A stretch of 64,000 bases of DNA, from contig WGCU01000026.1 of the NCBI GenBank assembly GCA_015493635.1, forward strand, positions 71,718-135,717, written 5' to 3'. The number at the start of each line of letters is the position of its first letter. The first letter of the stretch is position 1. This document shows, piece by piece, positions 46,150 to 53,455 of the stretch. This DNA is from Spirochaetaceae bacterium. GTDB taxonomy: Bacteria; Spirochaetota; Spirochaetia; B11-G9. Position numbers and translations under genes: made by a program. Below the pieces are notes generated by a model. That model worked only from the letters and a program-made list of their open reading frames with translations. It was not told the origin of the DNA and did no database searches.

Positions 46150-46359
46150 ATGAAAGCAGGAATTCATCCGAAATATGAGATGACAACAATCACCTGTGCC
46201 TGTGGTAATGTAATCAAGACCAAATCTACCGCTAAAGATATAGAAGTGGAAATTTGCTCAAAATGCCATCCTTTTTACACAGGCAAACAGAAACTGGTTG
46301 ATACTGCAGGCCGGGTTGAACGGTTCAACAAAAAATACGGTATCAAAACAAACAAATAA
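46150..46359 (+). CDS. rpmE: 50S ribosomal protein L31 (zinc form)
   Basis: 69 residues. Cys16 and Cys18 (CAC) and Cys36/Cys39 (CSKC) form the zinc site, so this is the C+ paralogue, not the zinc-independent form. Family segments are [11 protein letters not shown] and [20 protein letters not shown]. It sits 31 bp downstream of rho, an order common in many bacteria. Confidence 0.95.
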   Translation: MKAGIHPKYEMTTITCACGNVIKTKSTAKDIEVEICSKCHPFYTGKQKLVDTAGRVERFNKKYGIKTNK

Positions 46360-46390
46360 CCGGGTATGTCCCGTAATCTGTTTGTATGAG

Positions 46391-46419
46391 AGGGCTGCTT
46401 AGTAAGCAGCTCTTTTTTT
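46391..46419 (+). terminator. Intrinsic terminator after rpmE, overlapping the prsW reading frame
   Basis: Stem AGGGCTGCT / AGCAGCTCT (one G-T pair) around a TAGTA loop, followed by seven T residues. The prsW-like frame opens at 46390 and passes straight through this hairpin. Confidence 0.88.
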
Positions 46420-46569
46420 ATCTTTCTTGTTATTGTAATCGACTTTGCTGCTCTTGCCGCGTGGGGGAAAATACTCCATCACCTTGATGCGTTTACTATT
46501 GATAAAAAAAATGAGTACTATCTGTTCTGGTTTATCATTGCGGGGGTTTTCCTTAATCTTATTCTTGTA

Positions 46570-47820
46570 ATGGTCATGTATCCCCTCTGGGAATTTGTAC
46601 TGTACGGAATAACCGGTCTGCATGATGGTCAGGACCCCTTTGTAACGTACTTTTTGATTGTAGGTCCCGTTGAGGAGACAACCAAATTTCTTGTCTTTAT
46701 CTTCCTGGCAGGTATTTTTAAGTCCATAAAGGAACCGAGAGACGGCCTTATCCAGGCAGGTTCGGCTGCTCTCGGGTTTTCCCTTATGGAGAACTTCGGC
46801 TATGCCATGGATTACGGATTATCCGTACTTCTTATCCGTTCGGGTATAACCACCCTCGGGCACGTAACCTTCGCTGCCTTCTGGGGGCTCGGGTGGGGGG
46901 CGTACCGGTACAGTTCAGGATCCGGGGAGAAAACAACAGACCGGTTTTTTGTGATCCCGCTTCTTATTGCTGCCATGGTTGTTCACGCTGGCTTTGACAC
47001 CCTTCTTGAGTACGGACATTTTTATTTAGCACTGTTTCTTGATCTTGCTGACCTGTATATCTTTATTATGTTTTACCGTTTTGTAAAGAATGAAAGGTTT
47101 CAATACCCCAGGGTAAACCCTGGACTCAGGCCGCTATCGCGGCCTATTCCGCGGCAGAGCCGCGGGGTATTTCAACCTTCCGTTCTCTGCACTCGCTTAG
47201 GGCAGAAACCAACAAGTTGTTCCGCTCCACTCACTCCGTTTGAGAATAACTCACCCTACAGGCGCTACACCCTCAGAGAATACAAAAAGGCAATACCAGT
47301 GCTGGAAGCAGGATTAAAAAGGCATAAGGACAGTTACGTGCTGAACAAGAGGATGGGCATCTTTAAAATGTATGTACGAAGATACCGCGAGGCTCAGAAA
47401 AACCTGAAAACGGCTGTAAAGATAAATTCCCGGGGGCTAGAGGCCCGGTACTTTCCCGGTGCATCGATGTTTCTTCCGGGAGATACGGAGAAGGGGCTGA
47501 AGATGATGAATTCTGTTGTTTCCAGGATGCCGGAGGTACCGCGTAAAAAGCTTAACCGGAAGCTTAAAAAGATAATAAGCAGCACTCCGGACAGGGAGAA
47601 GATCTACAGCAGGTACTGTGCTTCAGCGGGAAAGTTTACTGAACACCGTTACCTTGCGGAGCGGGAGTATGCAGGTTTGAACAGAGCCCTGCAGCGGCGG
47701 GGGAGCTCCGATATCTGGAAGCGGGGGTACCTTGCTAAAAGGCAGCGGCGGACGTACGGCAGCAGACTCGACGAGCAGGTTGCCCGGTACAAGGAGCTTG
47801 TGGCCAGGCTGAAGGATTGA
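46570..47820 (+). CDS. PrsW-type intramembrane protease with C-terminal TPR region; N-terminus damaged
   Basis: The ORF from ATG 46570 has 416 residues. PrsW motifs are present: IVGPVEETTKFLVF (Glu pair), GFSLMENFGYAM, TLGHVTFAAFWG and VVHAGFDTLLE (His/Asp). Homologous-looking coding continues upstream in frame to 46432 or so (…IDKKNEYYLFWFIIAG…) but without ATG, GTG or TTG, and the frame enters the rpmE terminator, so the natural 5' end appears lost or uses a rare ATT start. The core is followed by an in-frame palindrome/repeat insertion (47102-47248) and then a TPR-like region (~245-300, YKKAIPVLEAGLKRHKDSYV). Possibly a decaying gene. Confidence 0.65.
   Translation: MVMYPLWEFVLYGITGLHDGQDPFVTYFLIVGPVEETTKFLVFIFLAGIFKSIKEPRDGLIQAGSAALGFSLMENFGYAMDYGLSVLLIRSGITTLGHVTFAAFWGLGWGAYRYSSGSGEKTTDRFFVIPLLIAAMVVHAGFDTLLEYGHFYLALFLDLADLYIFIMFYRFVKNERFQYPRVNPGLRPLSRPIPRQSRGVFQPSVLCTRLGQKPTSCSAPLTPFENNSPYRRYTLREYKKAIPVLEAGLKRHKDSYVLNKRMGIFKMYVRRYREAQKNLKTAVKINSRGLEARYFPGASMFLPGDTEKGLKMMNSVVSRMPEVPRKKLNRKLKKIISSTPDREKIYSRYCASAGKFTEHRYLAEREYAGLNRALQRRGSSDIWKRGYLAKRQRRTYGSRLDEQVARYKELVARLKD
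47102..47171. repeat. Perfect four-stem cloverleaf palindrome
   Basis: 70 bp in which every stem pairs perfectly. Outer stem AATACC (47102-47107) with GGTATT (47166-47171). Hairpin 1: CCAGGG/CCCTGG, loop TAAA (47108-47123). Hairpin 2: GGCCGC/GCGGCC, loop TATC (47129-47144). Hairpin 3: CCGCGGC/GCCGCGG, loop AGA (47149-47165). Linkers of five and four bases separate the hairpins. It lies in frame within the PrsW-TPR ORF. It looks like merged REP-type palindromes rather than a tRNA: no seven-base anticodon or T loop exists. Confidence 0.9.
47169..47248 (+). repeat. Dispersed ~80-bp repeat, copy A
   Basis: Begins ATTTCAACC, contains CGTTCTCTGCACTCGCTT and ends CGCTCCACTCACTCCGTTTG plus AGAATA. 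It directly continues from the cloverleaf. About 80% of positions match copy B at 48116-48194 by eye, with conserved blocks at both ends and a divergent middle. Same orientation as copy B. Confidence 0.88.
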
Positions 47821-47840
47821 CAGGAGAGAGCAGAAAAGGA

Positions 47841-48071
47841 TCATGGCTCCTGCTGCTCCTCCAGACTGTCCAACAGGCCCTGCAGAACGGAATTCTTCTC
47901 CGCGTTGACAAATATGTTAAGGTTATCCATTGCCCGGGTAACGGCAACGTACAGAAGGTTCCGCTGTTTTTTCTCATCCTCTTCACTTTTGAGCTGGAAG
48001 AGATAGGGCCGGTAGAGCATTATCACGGGTAAGTCGAGCCCCTTGCTGGAATGGATTGAAGATTGACTCAT
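47841..48071 (-). pseudogene. C-terminal remnant of a UvrD/Rep-type helicase
   Basis: 76 codons that match only the C-terminal end of superfamily 1 helicases: motif V region SIHSSKGLDLPVIMLYRP and motif VI region RNLLYVAVTRAMDNLNIFV. An in-frame stop (TGA at 48072-48074 on the minus strand) precedes it, and no P-loop or other helicase motif exists in the window. Normal proteins exceed 600 residues, so this is a fragment. The break lies 42 bp from repeat copy B. Confidence 0.85.
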
Positions 48072-48115
48072 TCATAAGTACAGATACATAAATGTTTGGG
48101 ACATTGTATCCAGCT

Positions 48116-48194
48116 ATTTTAACCTTTCGTTCTCTGCACTTGCTTGGGAACGGGGCCACCACGTTTTCCCGCTCCACTCACTCCGTTGAGAATG
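48116..48194 (+). repeat. Dispersed ~80-bp repeat, copy B
   Basis: Second copy of the element at 47169-47248. Shared blocks include CGTTCTCTGCACT and CCGCTCCACTCACTCCGTT. It lacks the cloverleaf. It forms the last 22 codons and stop of the ATPase gene on the minus strand and lies beside the helicase remnant. The two copies are direct repeats ~950 bp apart. Confidence 0.88.
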
Positions 48195-49312
48195 AAATCA
48201 AGATAGTTCTTGTTGTTTATAATCTCAAAACGAGCATCGGGATAAGTTCTTTTCCAGTCTGTGGGTACCTTTGTTTTTTTATCCGGAGACCACTTTATTT
48301 CGTATCCGGAAAGCTGTCCGTCTTTCTCTTCAACAAGATCTATCTCCTGTTTGTTGTAGGTCCGCCAAAACCAGGAGTTGGTAAAGTTTCTGTGGTAGGT
48401 GTTTTTCTTTAAACGTTCGAGTACAATAAAATTTTCCCATAACTGCCCGATATCATTACGCAAATCCATACTGTTGAACTGGGAAATTACAGCATTACGA
48501 ATTCCTGTATCCCAAAAGTAGTACTTGTTTTTTTTGTTTATTTCTTTCCGTAAATTCCTGCTGAATCCTTTTACTGATAGTATGACAAATGTTTTTTCAA
48601 GCAGGTCGATATAGTGCTGGACAGTTTTTGTATCAATTCCCAGAGTATTGGACAGTTCGTTGAAGGAAACCTCGGATCCTGTTTGAAAAGCCAGTAGTTT
48701 AAGAAGGTTGTATATGACATTTGAACCCCTGATATTCCCGTGAGCAAGAATATCCTTTAACAGGTAAGATTGAACAAGTTCTTCCAGTAATTCTCTTTTC
48801 CCGGCTTTGTCTTTTGTTGTTATAACTTCAGGATATGAACCGTATATCAGCATGTTTTCCAGCTGTTCCTTCAGTTCATGTTTGTTGTAGATAGTATTCA
48901 ATTCAAGCTGGGATATGGGAAAAAGAATACGGGTAATTTTTCTTCCTGTTAACGGTTCTCCTATCTTTTTTGAAAGTTCAAAAGAAGATGACCCTGTCGC
49001 AATAATTCTTAAATCCGGTCTTTGATCAACCAGTATTTTTAAACCTTTACCGATGTTGGCAATTTCCTGGGCTTCATCAATTGCAACAAGCTCATATCCT
49101 TCTGCGTAGTCCAGAATATCTGTAAAATCCTGAGACTGAAAAAGCTGCTGAATCTTGATGTTATCTCCGGAATCCAGTTTGTATTTCAGCGTTGTCCCTG
49201 ATAAGAAACTGTTCAAAAGTGTTGTTTTCCCAACCCTTCTGGGGCCGTAAAGGACAAGAACTTTCCCGCTTTGTAAAATATCCGCCAGATTGTATGAGCG
49301 TTCAATGAACAT
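48119..49312 (-). CDS. AAA ATPase with DUF4143 domain
   Basis: 397 residues from ATG 49312 (MFIERSYNLADIL); a GTG 24 bases upstream is also in frame. Walker A is LYGPRRVGKTTLLN, Walker B is LVAIDEAQEI, and sensor ATGSSSFEL follows. After a winged-helix-like segment comes the DUF4143 nuclease-like fold with FWRTYNKQEIDLVEEKDG and YEIKW, resembling PD-(D/E)XK residues. The last ~22 residues, after YLDFIL, are read from repeat copy B and are not family sequence. Such genes are frequent, often mobile, and of unsettled function. A+T-rich compared with prsW. The start has no ribosome-binding site and lies 5 bp from a -10 hexamer. Confidence 0.85.
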   Translation of the reverse strand: MFIERSYNLADILQSGKVLVLYGPRRVGKTTLLNSFLSGTTLKYKLDSGDNIKIQQLFQSQDFTDILDYAEGYELVAIDEAQEIANIGKGLKILVDQRPDLRIIATGSSSFELSKKIGEPLTGRKITRILFPISQLELNTIYNKHELKEQLENMLIYGSYPEVITTKDKAGKRELLEELVQSYLLKDILAHGNIRGSNVIYNLLKLLAFQTGSEVSFNELSNTLGIDTKTVQHYIDLLEKTFVILSVKGFSRNLRKEINKKNKYYFWDTGIRNAVISQFNSMDLRNDIGQLWENFIVLERLKKNTYHRNFTNSWFWRTYNKQEIDLVEEKDGQLSGYEIKWSPDKKTKVPTDWKRTYPDARFEIINNKNYLDFILNGVSGAGKRGGPVPKQVQRTKG

Positions 49313-49317
49313 GGTTA

Positions 49318-49346
49318 AGAATATGACCAATTCCACAAATTGTCAA
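49318..49346 (-). promoter_or_regulatory. Promoter of the AAA/DUF4143 ATPase, probably leaderless
   Basis: On the minus strand TTGACA (49346-49341) and TATTCT (49323-49318), 17-bp spacer. The ATG is at 49312, so transcription would begin within a base or two of the start codon. A direct repeat ATTCCACAAATT (49330-49341 and 49363-49374) overlaps it. Confidence 0.55.
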
Positions 49347-49354
49347 GAATTTAT

Positions 49355-49367
49355 GGAATAGTATTCC
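49355..49367. promoter_or_regulatory. Palindrome GGAATAGTATTCC upstream of ATPase, possible operator
   Basis: Perfect 6-bp arms around one base. Another GGAATA lies at 49388-49393. It is located 9 bp upstream of the -35 of the ATPase promoter. Function as an operator is inference. Confidence 0.5.
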
Positions 49368-49418
49368 ACAAATTTGTAATATTTTCTGGAATACAAGATG
49401 TCCGTGCCGGAATCTTGT

Positions 49419-50450
49419 TTAGAAAGAATACTCAAGACAGTTATTCATATCTATACATTCCAAAGGTATATCAGGATATGCATTTATAAGGGTTTGGTAT
49501 TTTGAAATTCTAAACCTGTCCCTGTCAAATTTTACCTCGTATGCAGCTGCTGATCCGTCATCTTTTTGCACTATAAAATCGACTTCCTGTTTTTTACGGG
49601 ATCTCCAGAAATGTATGTTGTCTCCTGAGAACTTATTTCGGAGTAATAGATAGATATAGTTTTCAAGCAGGGCTCCTTTGTTGTCCCTAAGCCCTATCGG
49701 CTTGAAGTTTTCTATAAGAGAATTTCTAAGACCAAGGTCGGCAAAGAAAATCTTGGGTATTTTCCTCAGTTCTGATGAGAGATTTTTAAAGAAAGGAAGC
49801 AGTAAGTGAATATGAAACGATTTACGCATTACCCATAAATATCTGTCAACTGATTTATTATCAACGGATGTATCTGCTGAAAGTGTGTTTAGATTGAGAA
49901 GTGATCCTATCCTGGAGGCAGTTAATTTTAGAATATGGATATAGACATCCAAATTTTGTAAATGAGACTCCACAGCATCTTTTTTGGCATAAGATTCCTA
50001 CAGTTCTCTTAAGAGTAAAGCTTTTTCCTCTAAATTCTTTTCCAGAACAACTTCAGGATAGCCGCCATAGATAAGGTATTCGTAAAAATATTTTCTTATT
50101 TCATCTTCATAGACCATTGGGACGTTACCGGCATTTAGATAAGGAATGAGATCGTCTCTCCCCCTAAAATGCAACAGCTCTGCAAGAGTAAGAGTGGATA
50201 ACTCAAAGATCCTTTTTCTCCCGGCAAGAGAATCTCTAAATTTACGGTCTATGTAAAAACTTGAAGAACCGGTTACAATAAATTTAAGGGAGTTCTGGTA
50301 AAGGTCATAGTGATATTTTAAGAAATTTGAAGGATCTTTCAGATACTGTATTTCATCGATAAACAAAAACATCCGCTTATCACTTAAAGGCGGGATTAGT
50401 TTAAAAAGATTTTTAGGGTTTTCATCAAGGGAATTCCAAAAAAGTACCAC
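49419..50450 (-). pseudogene. Second AAA/DUF4143 ATPase, broken by an in-frame stop and 5' deletion
   Basis: Two reading frames, 49998-50450 and 49419-49973, lie in the same frame and are separated by a single TAG codon at 49998-50000 (LLREL-stop-ESYAKKDAVESH). The upstream half has Walker B LFIDEIQYL and VTGSSSFYI; the downstream half is DUF4143 with FWRSRKKQEVDFIVQKDDG and YEVKFD. The Walker A P-loop and preceding ~50 residues are missing, and an in-frame TAA precedes the first GTG. It is a paralogue of the neighbour at 48119-49312 and non-functional as an ATPase. Confidence 0.85.
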
Positions 50451-50542
50451 TATAAAGCATAATTAATTCCAAAATTGTTCCTGAGGTAAAGTGCAAGCGT
50501 CCTGTCTTGACCGGGATCAGTTGAAAAAGGATCTTTAAAAAA

Positions 50543-50555
50543 GACCAAGTTGGTC
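50543..50555. promoter_or_regulatory. Palindrome GACCAAGTTGGTC, possible antitoxin operator
   Basis: Perfect 6-bp arms around a single G, 13 bp before the Phd-like start codon and just ahead of GAGGAGGA. Phd/YefM antitoxins bind palindromes at this location. Confidence 0.55.
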
Positions 50556-50568
50556 GAGGAGGATAGGT

Positions 50569-50631
50569 ATGCTGCTGGCGAACATATACGAAGCTAAAAC
50601 GCATCTATCTTCACTGATTCAGAATTGGTAA
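50569..50631 (+). pseudogene. N-terminal remnant of a Phd/YefM-type antitoxin
   Basis: 20 codons: MLLANIYEAKTHLSSLIQNW then TAA. NIxEAKTxLS is the characteristic start of Phd/YefM antitoxins, which are normally ~75-90 residues. A very good ribosome-binding site (GAGGAGGA) and the palindrome upstream remain. The remnant stops within the 3' end of the second lnt gene (13-bp overlap), and no toxin gene follows, so the module was lost at this junction. Confidence 0.75.
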
Positions 50632-52193
50632 CTATTCTGCCGTTTCAGCAGATACAGGTGGCCTGAAACAAGCAGAATAAACAGGAGGACGGGAAACCAG
50701 TCGCCGAAACGGGTATAGAAGGTGAGTGTTTGTTTTTCATAAACCGGAACGGTTATATTTTCGGCTTTCGATATGAAAAGAGGAAGAAGATTGTGGGCTT
50801 TGCCGTAGGGGTCAACCACCGCGGTAACGCCGGCATTAGTAGACCGGACAAGGGTCCGGCGGTTCTCGATAGCCCGGAATTCAGCTGCAATGTAGTGCTG
50901 GGTTTCTCCGGAGACGGTTTTTGACCATGAATCGTTGGACAGGTTTATAAGAAGGTCCGCTCCGTGAAGAAAAAATTGCCGGGCTATAGAGGGAAACGAG
51001 TCCTCAAAGCAGATAGGTGATCCAAAACGCAGGGTTGTTCCCTGCTTATTTTTAAAAGAAAAAAGTATGTTGGGGGTACCTACTGCCCATCCTTCAGACT
51101 GGAGTCCAAGGACGTTGCGGAAGAAAGACTGTACAAAAGGAACATGCCAGAAGGGTATATTTTCCGCGAAGGGAACAGGGTGTGTTTTTCCGTAGTAGGT
51201 AAGAATTTTACCCCGGGGGCTGATAAGCATAACAGCATTAAGGGCGGAATAGGTTTTCGGGTCAAGAATGTAGGGGCTTCCCACAAGAATTGGTGTATCG
51301 ATCTCTTTTAAAAAGGGAATAAATGGATCATTTTTCGGATTTCGGAGATAGCGGATGCTTCCCTCGGTGTAAGGGTAGCGGAAAGCGTTTTCGCTCCATA
51401 CAACAATATCGGGTTTTACCGCTGAAGATTCAAGGGACTGCCGGGTAAGAATCTGTCCCTTTCTGATGCTCTCCATTTCGTTCCCTGCGACCCATGAATC
51501 GGCATCCTGTTGGACAAGAACAGCATTGAAAGTTGCTTTAACGGGAATCTTTGTCTGAAGAATACTGCCGCCGTATAGAAGTGCTCCGGCAAGGAGAATG
51601 CCGGTAAAGAGGGAGACCCTGGCAAGAGACGCTTTCACCGCTGATGAACCTGCCGGGAGAACAATCATTGTTTCAAGTACCAGAGCGTTGACAAGAGCCA
51701 CAAGAAACGAGACCCCCCATTGTCCGGTGATATCCGAAATCTGAATAAACGGGAAGAAAGTTCCTGTTGTGTGGGCAAGCAGACCCCAGGGGAGGGCTAG
51801 ATATCCGATGGATTTCAGGTATTCATAGACGATCCATACTCCCGCTGTTACCAGGGGACGGATAAAGGATGGGTACTTCCCTGCTGTATACAGCAGGGGC
51901 CCAAGGAAAATAAAAAACAGAATATGGGCAAAAATAACGCCGGAAAGTGTCCAGAGTGAGAAGTCCTGAAAAAAAAGAAGCCAGAAATAGATAAGACCGG
52001 TAGAAAGAAAACCAAAGTACCCTCCGGTAAGGATAGCGGCTTTTATGGTTTTTACGTGATAAAGGGTGTACAGAAAGGGTACAAGGGCAATAAACCCTAA
52101 ATATGGATTTCCCCAGTTAAACAGCTCATTCGGCAGGGCAAGAGCGTACAGCAAGGCGGAGAGGGTTACCAGGACAAAGCTTTTTACCAGCAT
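50619..52193 (-). CDS. lnt: Apolipoprotein N-acyltransferase (second copy)
   Basis: 524 residues. N-terminal TM bundle, then C-N hydrolase domain with WSENAF (Glu), YYGKTHPVPFAE (Lys) and SPICFEDSF (Cys), and a final TM helix. It is a full-length paralogue of the lnt at 40188. Shared blocks such as VQQDADSW/IQHDADSW and INLSNDSWSKTVSGETQH confirm it. Both copies keep the triad, so both may be active, perhaps on different lipoproteins. The extreme C-terminus (KRQNSYQF) is probably reset by the antitoxin-remnant junction. Confidence 0.92.
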   Translation of the reverse strand: MLVKSFVLVTLSALLYALALPNELFNWGNPYLGFIALVPFLYTLYHVKTIKAAILTGGYFGFLSTGLIYFWLLFFQDFSLWTLSGVIFAHILFFIFLGPLLYTAGKYPSFIRPLVTAGVWIVYEYLKSIGYLALPWGLLAHTTGTFFPFIQISDITGQWGVSFLVALVNALVLETMIVLPAGSSAVKASLARVSLFTGILLAGALLYGGSILQTKIPVKATFNAVLVQQDADSWVAGNEMESIRKGQILTRQSLESSAVKPDIVVWSENAFRYPYTEGSIRYLRNPKNDPFIPFLKEIDTPILVGSPYILDPKTYSALNAVMLISPRGKILTYYGKTHPVPFAENIPFWHVPFVQSFFRNVLGLQSEGWAVGTPNILFSFKNKQGTTLRFGSPICFEDSFPSIARQFFLHGADLLINLSNDSWSKTVSGETQHYIAAEFRAIENRRTLVRSTNAGVTAVVDPYGKAHNLLPLFISKAENITVPVYEKQTLTFYTRFGDWFPVLLFILLVSGHLYLLKRQNSYQF

Positions 52194-52297
52194 ATAGGAT
52201 ACTATCGTACATAATTATTTCATTTCAAGGCGGAAGAGTAACTAAAAAAAAGATTTTGTTGATTTATACTTCATTTTCTAATAAAATGACGGGTGTA

Positions 52298-53455
52298 ATG
52301 AATAATTTAATTTTTCAGCATAAAACAGAATACGGTGTTGAGCCGGAAGTAATTGCTCAGGCACCAGGTTCTTTTAACATAATGGGTGCGAATACCGATT
52401 TTTGTGATGGATACGTTATCCAGACAACAATTCAGCAGACAGTAAAAATAGCACTGTCCAGACGGGGAGATAATTCGCTCCGGTTTTACTCTGCCGATCT
52501 TAATGAGCGGAAACGGACAACCATAGCCAACCTGAAGTATAAGCGTGAAGACCGCTGGGCAAACTATATAAAGGGCGTCATGTTTGAACTTATCCAGCAG
52601 GGGTATTCTTTTTCAGGGCTTGATGTTTCCGTAAGCGGCGATCTCCTTCAAGGGGTGGGGCTTGGTTCTTCCGCAGCAGTGGGGGTAAGCACCGCACTAG
52701 CTCTTGACAAGCTCTTTTCATTCGGTTTGGAGAAAATACAGCTTGTTCAGTCCGCATATCTTTCAGAGAGCGCCTTTATCGGAAAGAATGAGAAACTTAC
52801 CGACCAGTTTACCGCTCTGTTCAATACAAAGAACAACGCGCTGTTCCTTGACGTCAGGTCTCTCCGGTACGCGAATATTCCCCTCTCTTTAGGGGACTAT
52901 GTTTTTGTACTGACAAACAGTAATATTCCGGTGGTTCCCATTACGGAAGAGCTGTCCGATATTATTTCGCGCTGTCAGGAAGCTGTTGATAAGCTTAATG
53001 CGGGGGGGGGCGGGAGTGTTAACCTTCGTGATTTTACTGAAACGGATATAAAATCGAGCATGGGAGTTCTCTACGAATCATCACGGAGATTATGCCTTCA
53101 TATCATAGAAGAAAATAAACGGGTACTTGAAGGGAAAAAAATACTTGAGAACAAGGATCCCCTCTCCTTTGGGAAACTCATGAACAGGTCTCACGAGAGC
53201 CTCCGGGACAATTTTGAGGTTTCTTCACCGGAGCTTGACTGGCTTGTAAAGCGGGCGTCAGAGCTTGACGGATGCTCAGGATCAAGAATGGTTGGCCCGG
53301 GATTTTACGGCTGCACAGTGTCACTCATGAAAAAGAGTATTATAGACCAGTACGTGGAACGGCTTGAAGAATATGAGCGGATTTTCGGGTTTCATCCTGA
53401 ATATTTTCTATGCAGCCCCCCTGTCAGTGCCGGGATACTGTATTTCAATGGATAA
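52298..53455 (+). CDS. galK: Galactokinase
   Basis: 385 residues of GHMP kinase. Signature APGSFNIMGANTDFCDG matches the galactokinase motif, although Arg/Glu/His of the usual GRVNLIGEH are replaced by FNIMGANTDF, so substrate may differ. The ATP-binding motif is GVGLGSSAAVGVSTALAL and the C-terminal motif is SRMVGPGFYGCTVSL. ATG 52298 is picked over ATG 52286 with low certainty. The stop overlaps the following TPR gene by 8 bp. Confidence 0.85.
   Translation: MNNLIFQHKTEYGVEPEVIAQAPGSFNIMGANTDFCDGYVIQTTIQQTVKIALSRRGDNSLRFYSADLNERKRTTIANLKYKREDRWANYIKGVMFELIQQGYSFSGLDVSVSGDLLQGVGLGSSAAVGVSTALALDKLFSFGLEKIQLVQSAYLSESAFIGKNEKLTDQFTALFNTKNNALFLDVRSLRYANIPLSLGDYVFVLTNSNIPVVPITEELSDIISRCQEAVDKLNAGGGGSVNLRDFTETDIKSSMGVLYESSRRLCLHIIEENKRVLEGKKILENKDPLSFGKLMNRSHESLRDNFEVSSPELDWLVKRASELDGCSGSRMVGPGFYGCTVSLMKKSIIDQYVERLEEYERIFGFHPEYFLCSPPVSAGILYFNG

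Noticed and set aside
47102-47171. tRNA gene
   Set aside because: The fold is a cloverleaf but loops are only 3-4 bases, with no anticodon loop, T-loop consensus or CCA end.
47735-47986. 83-residue minus-strand ORF
   Set aside because: Different frame from the recognisable helicase remnant at 47841-48071; no family features.
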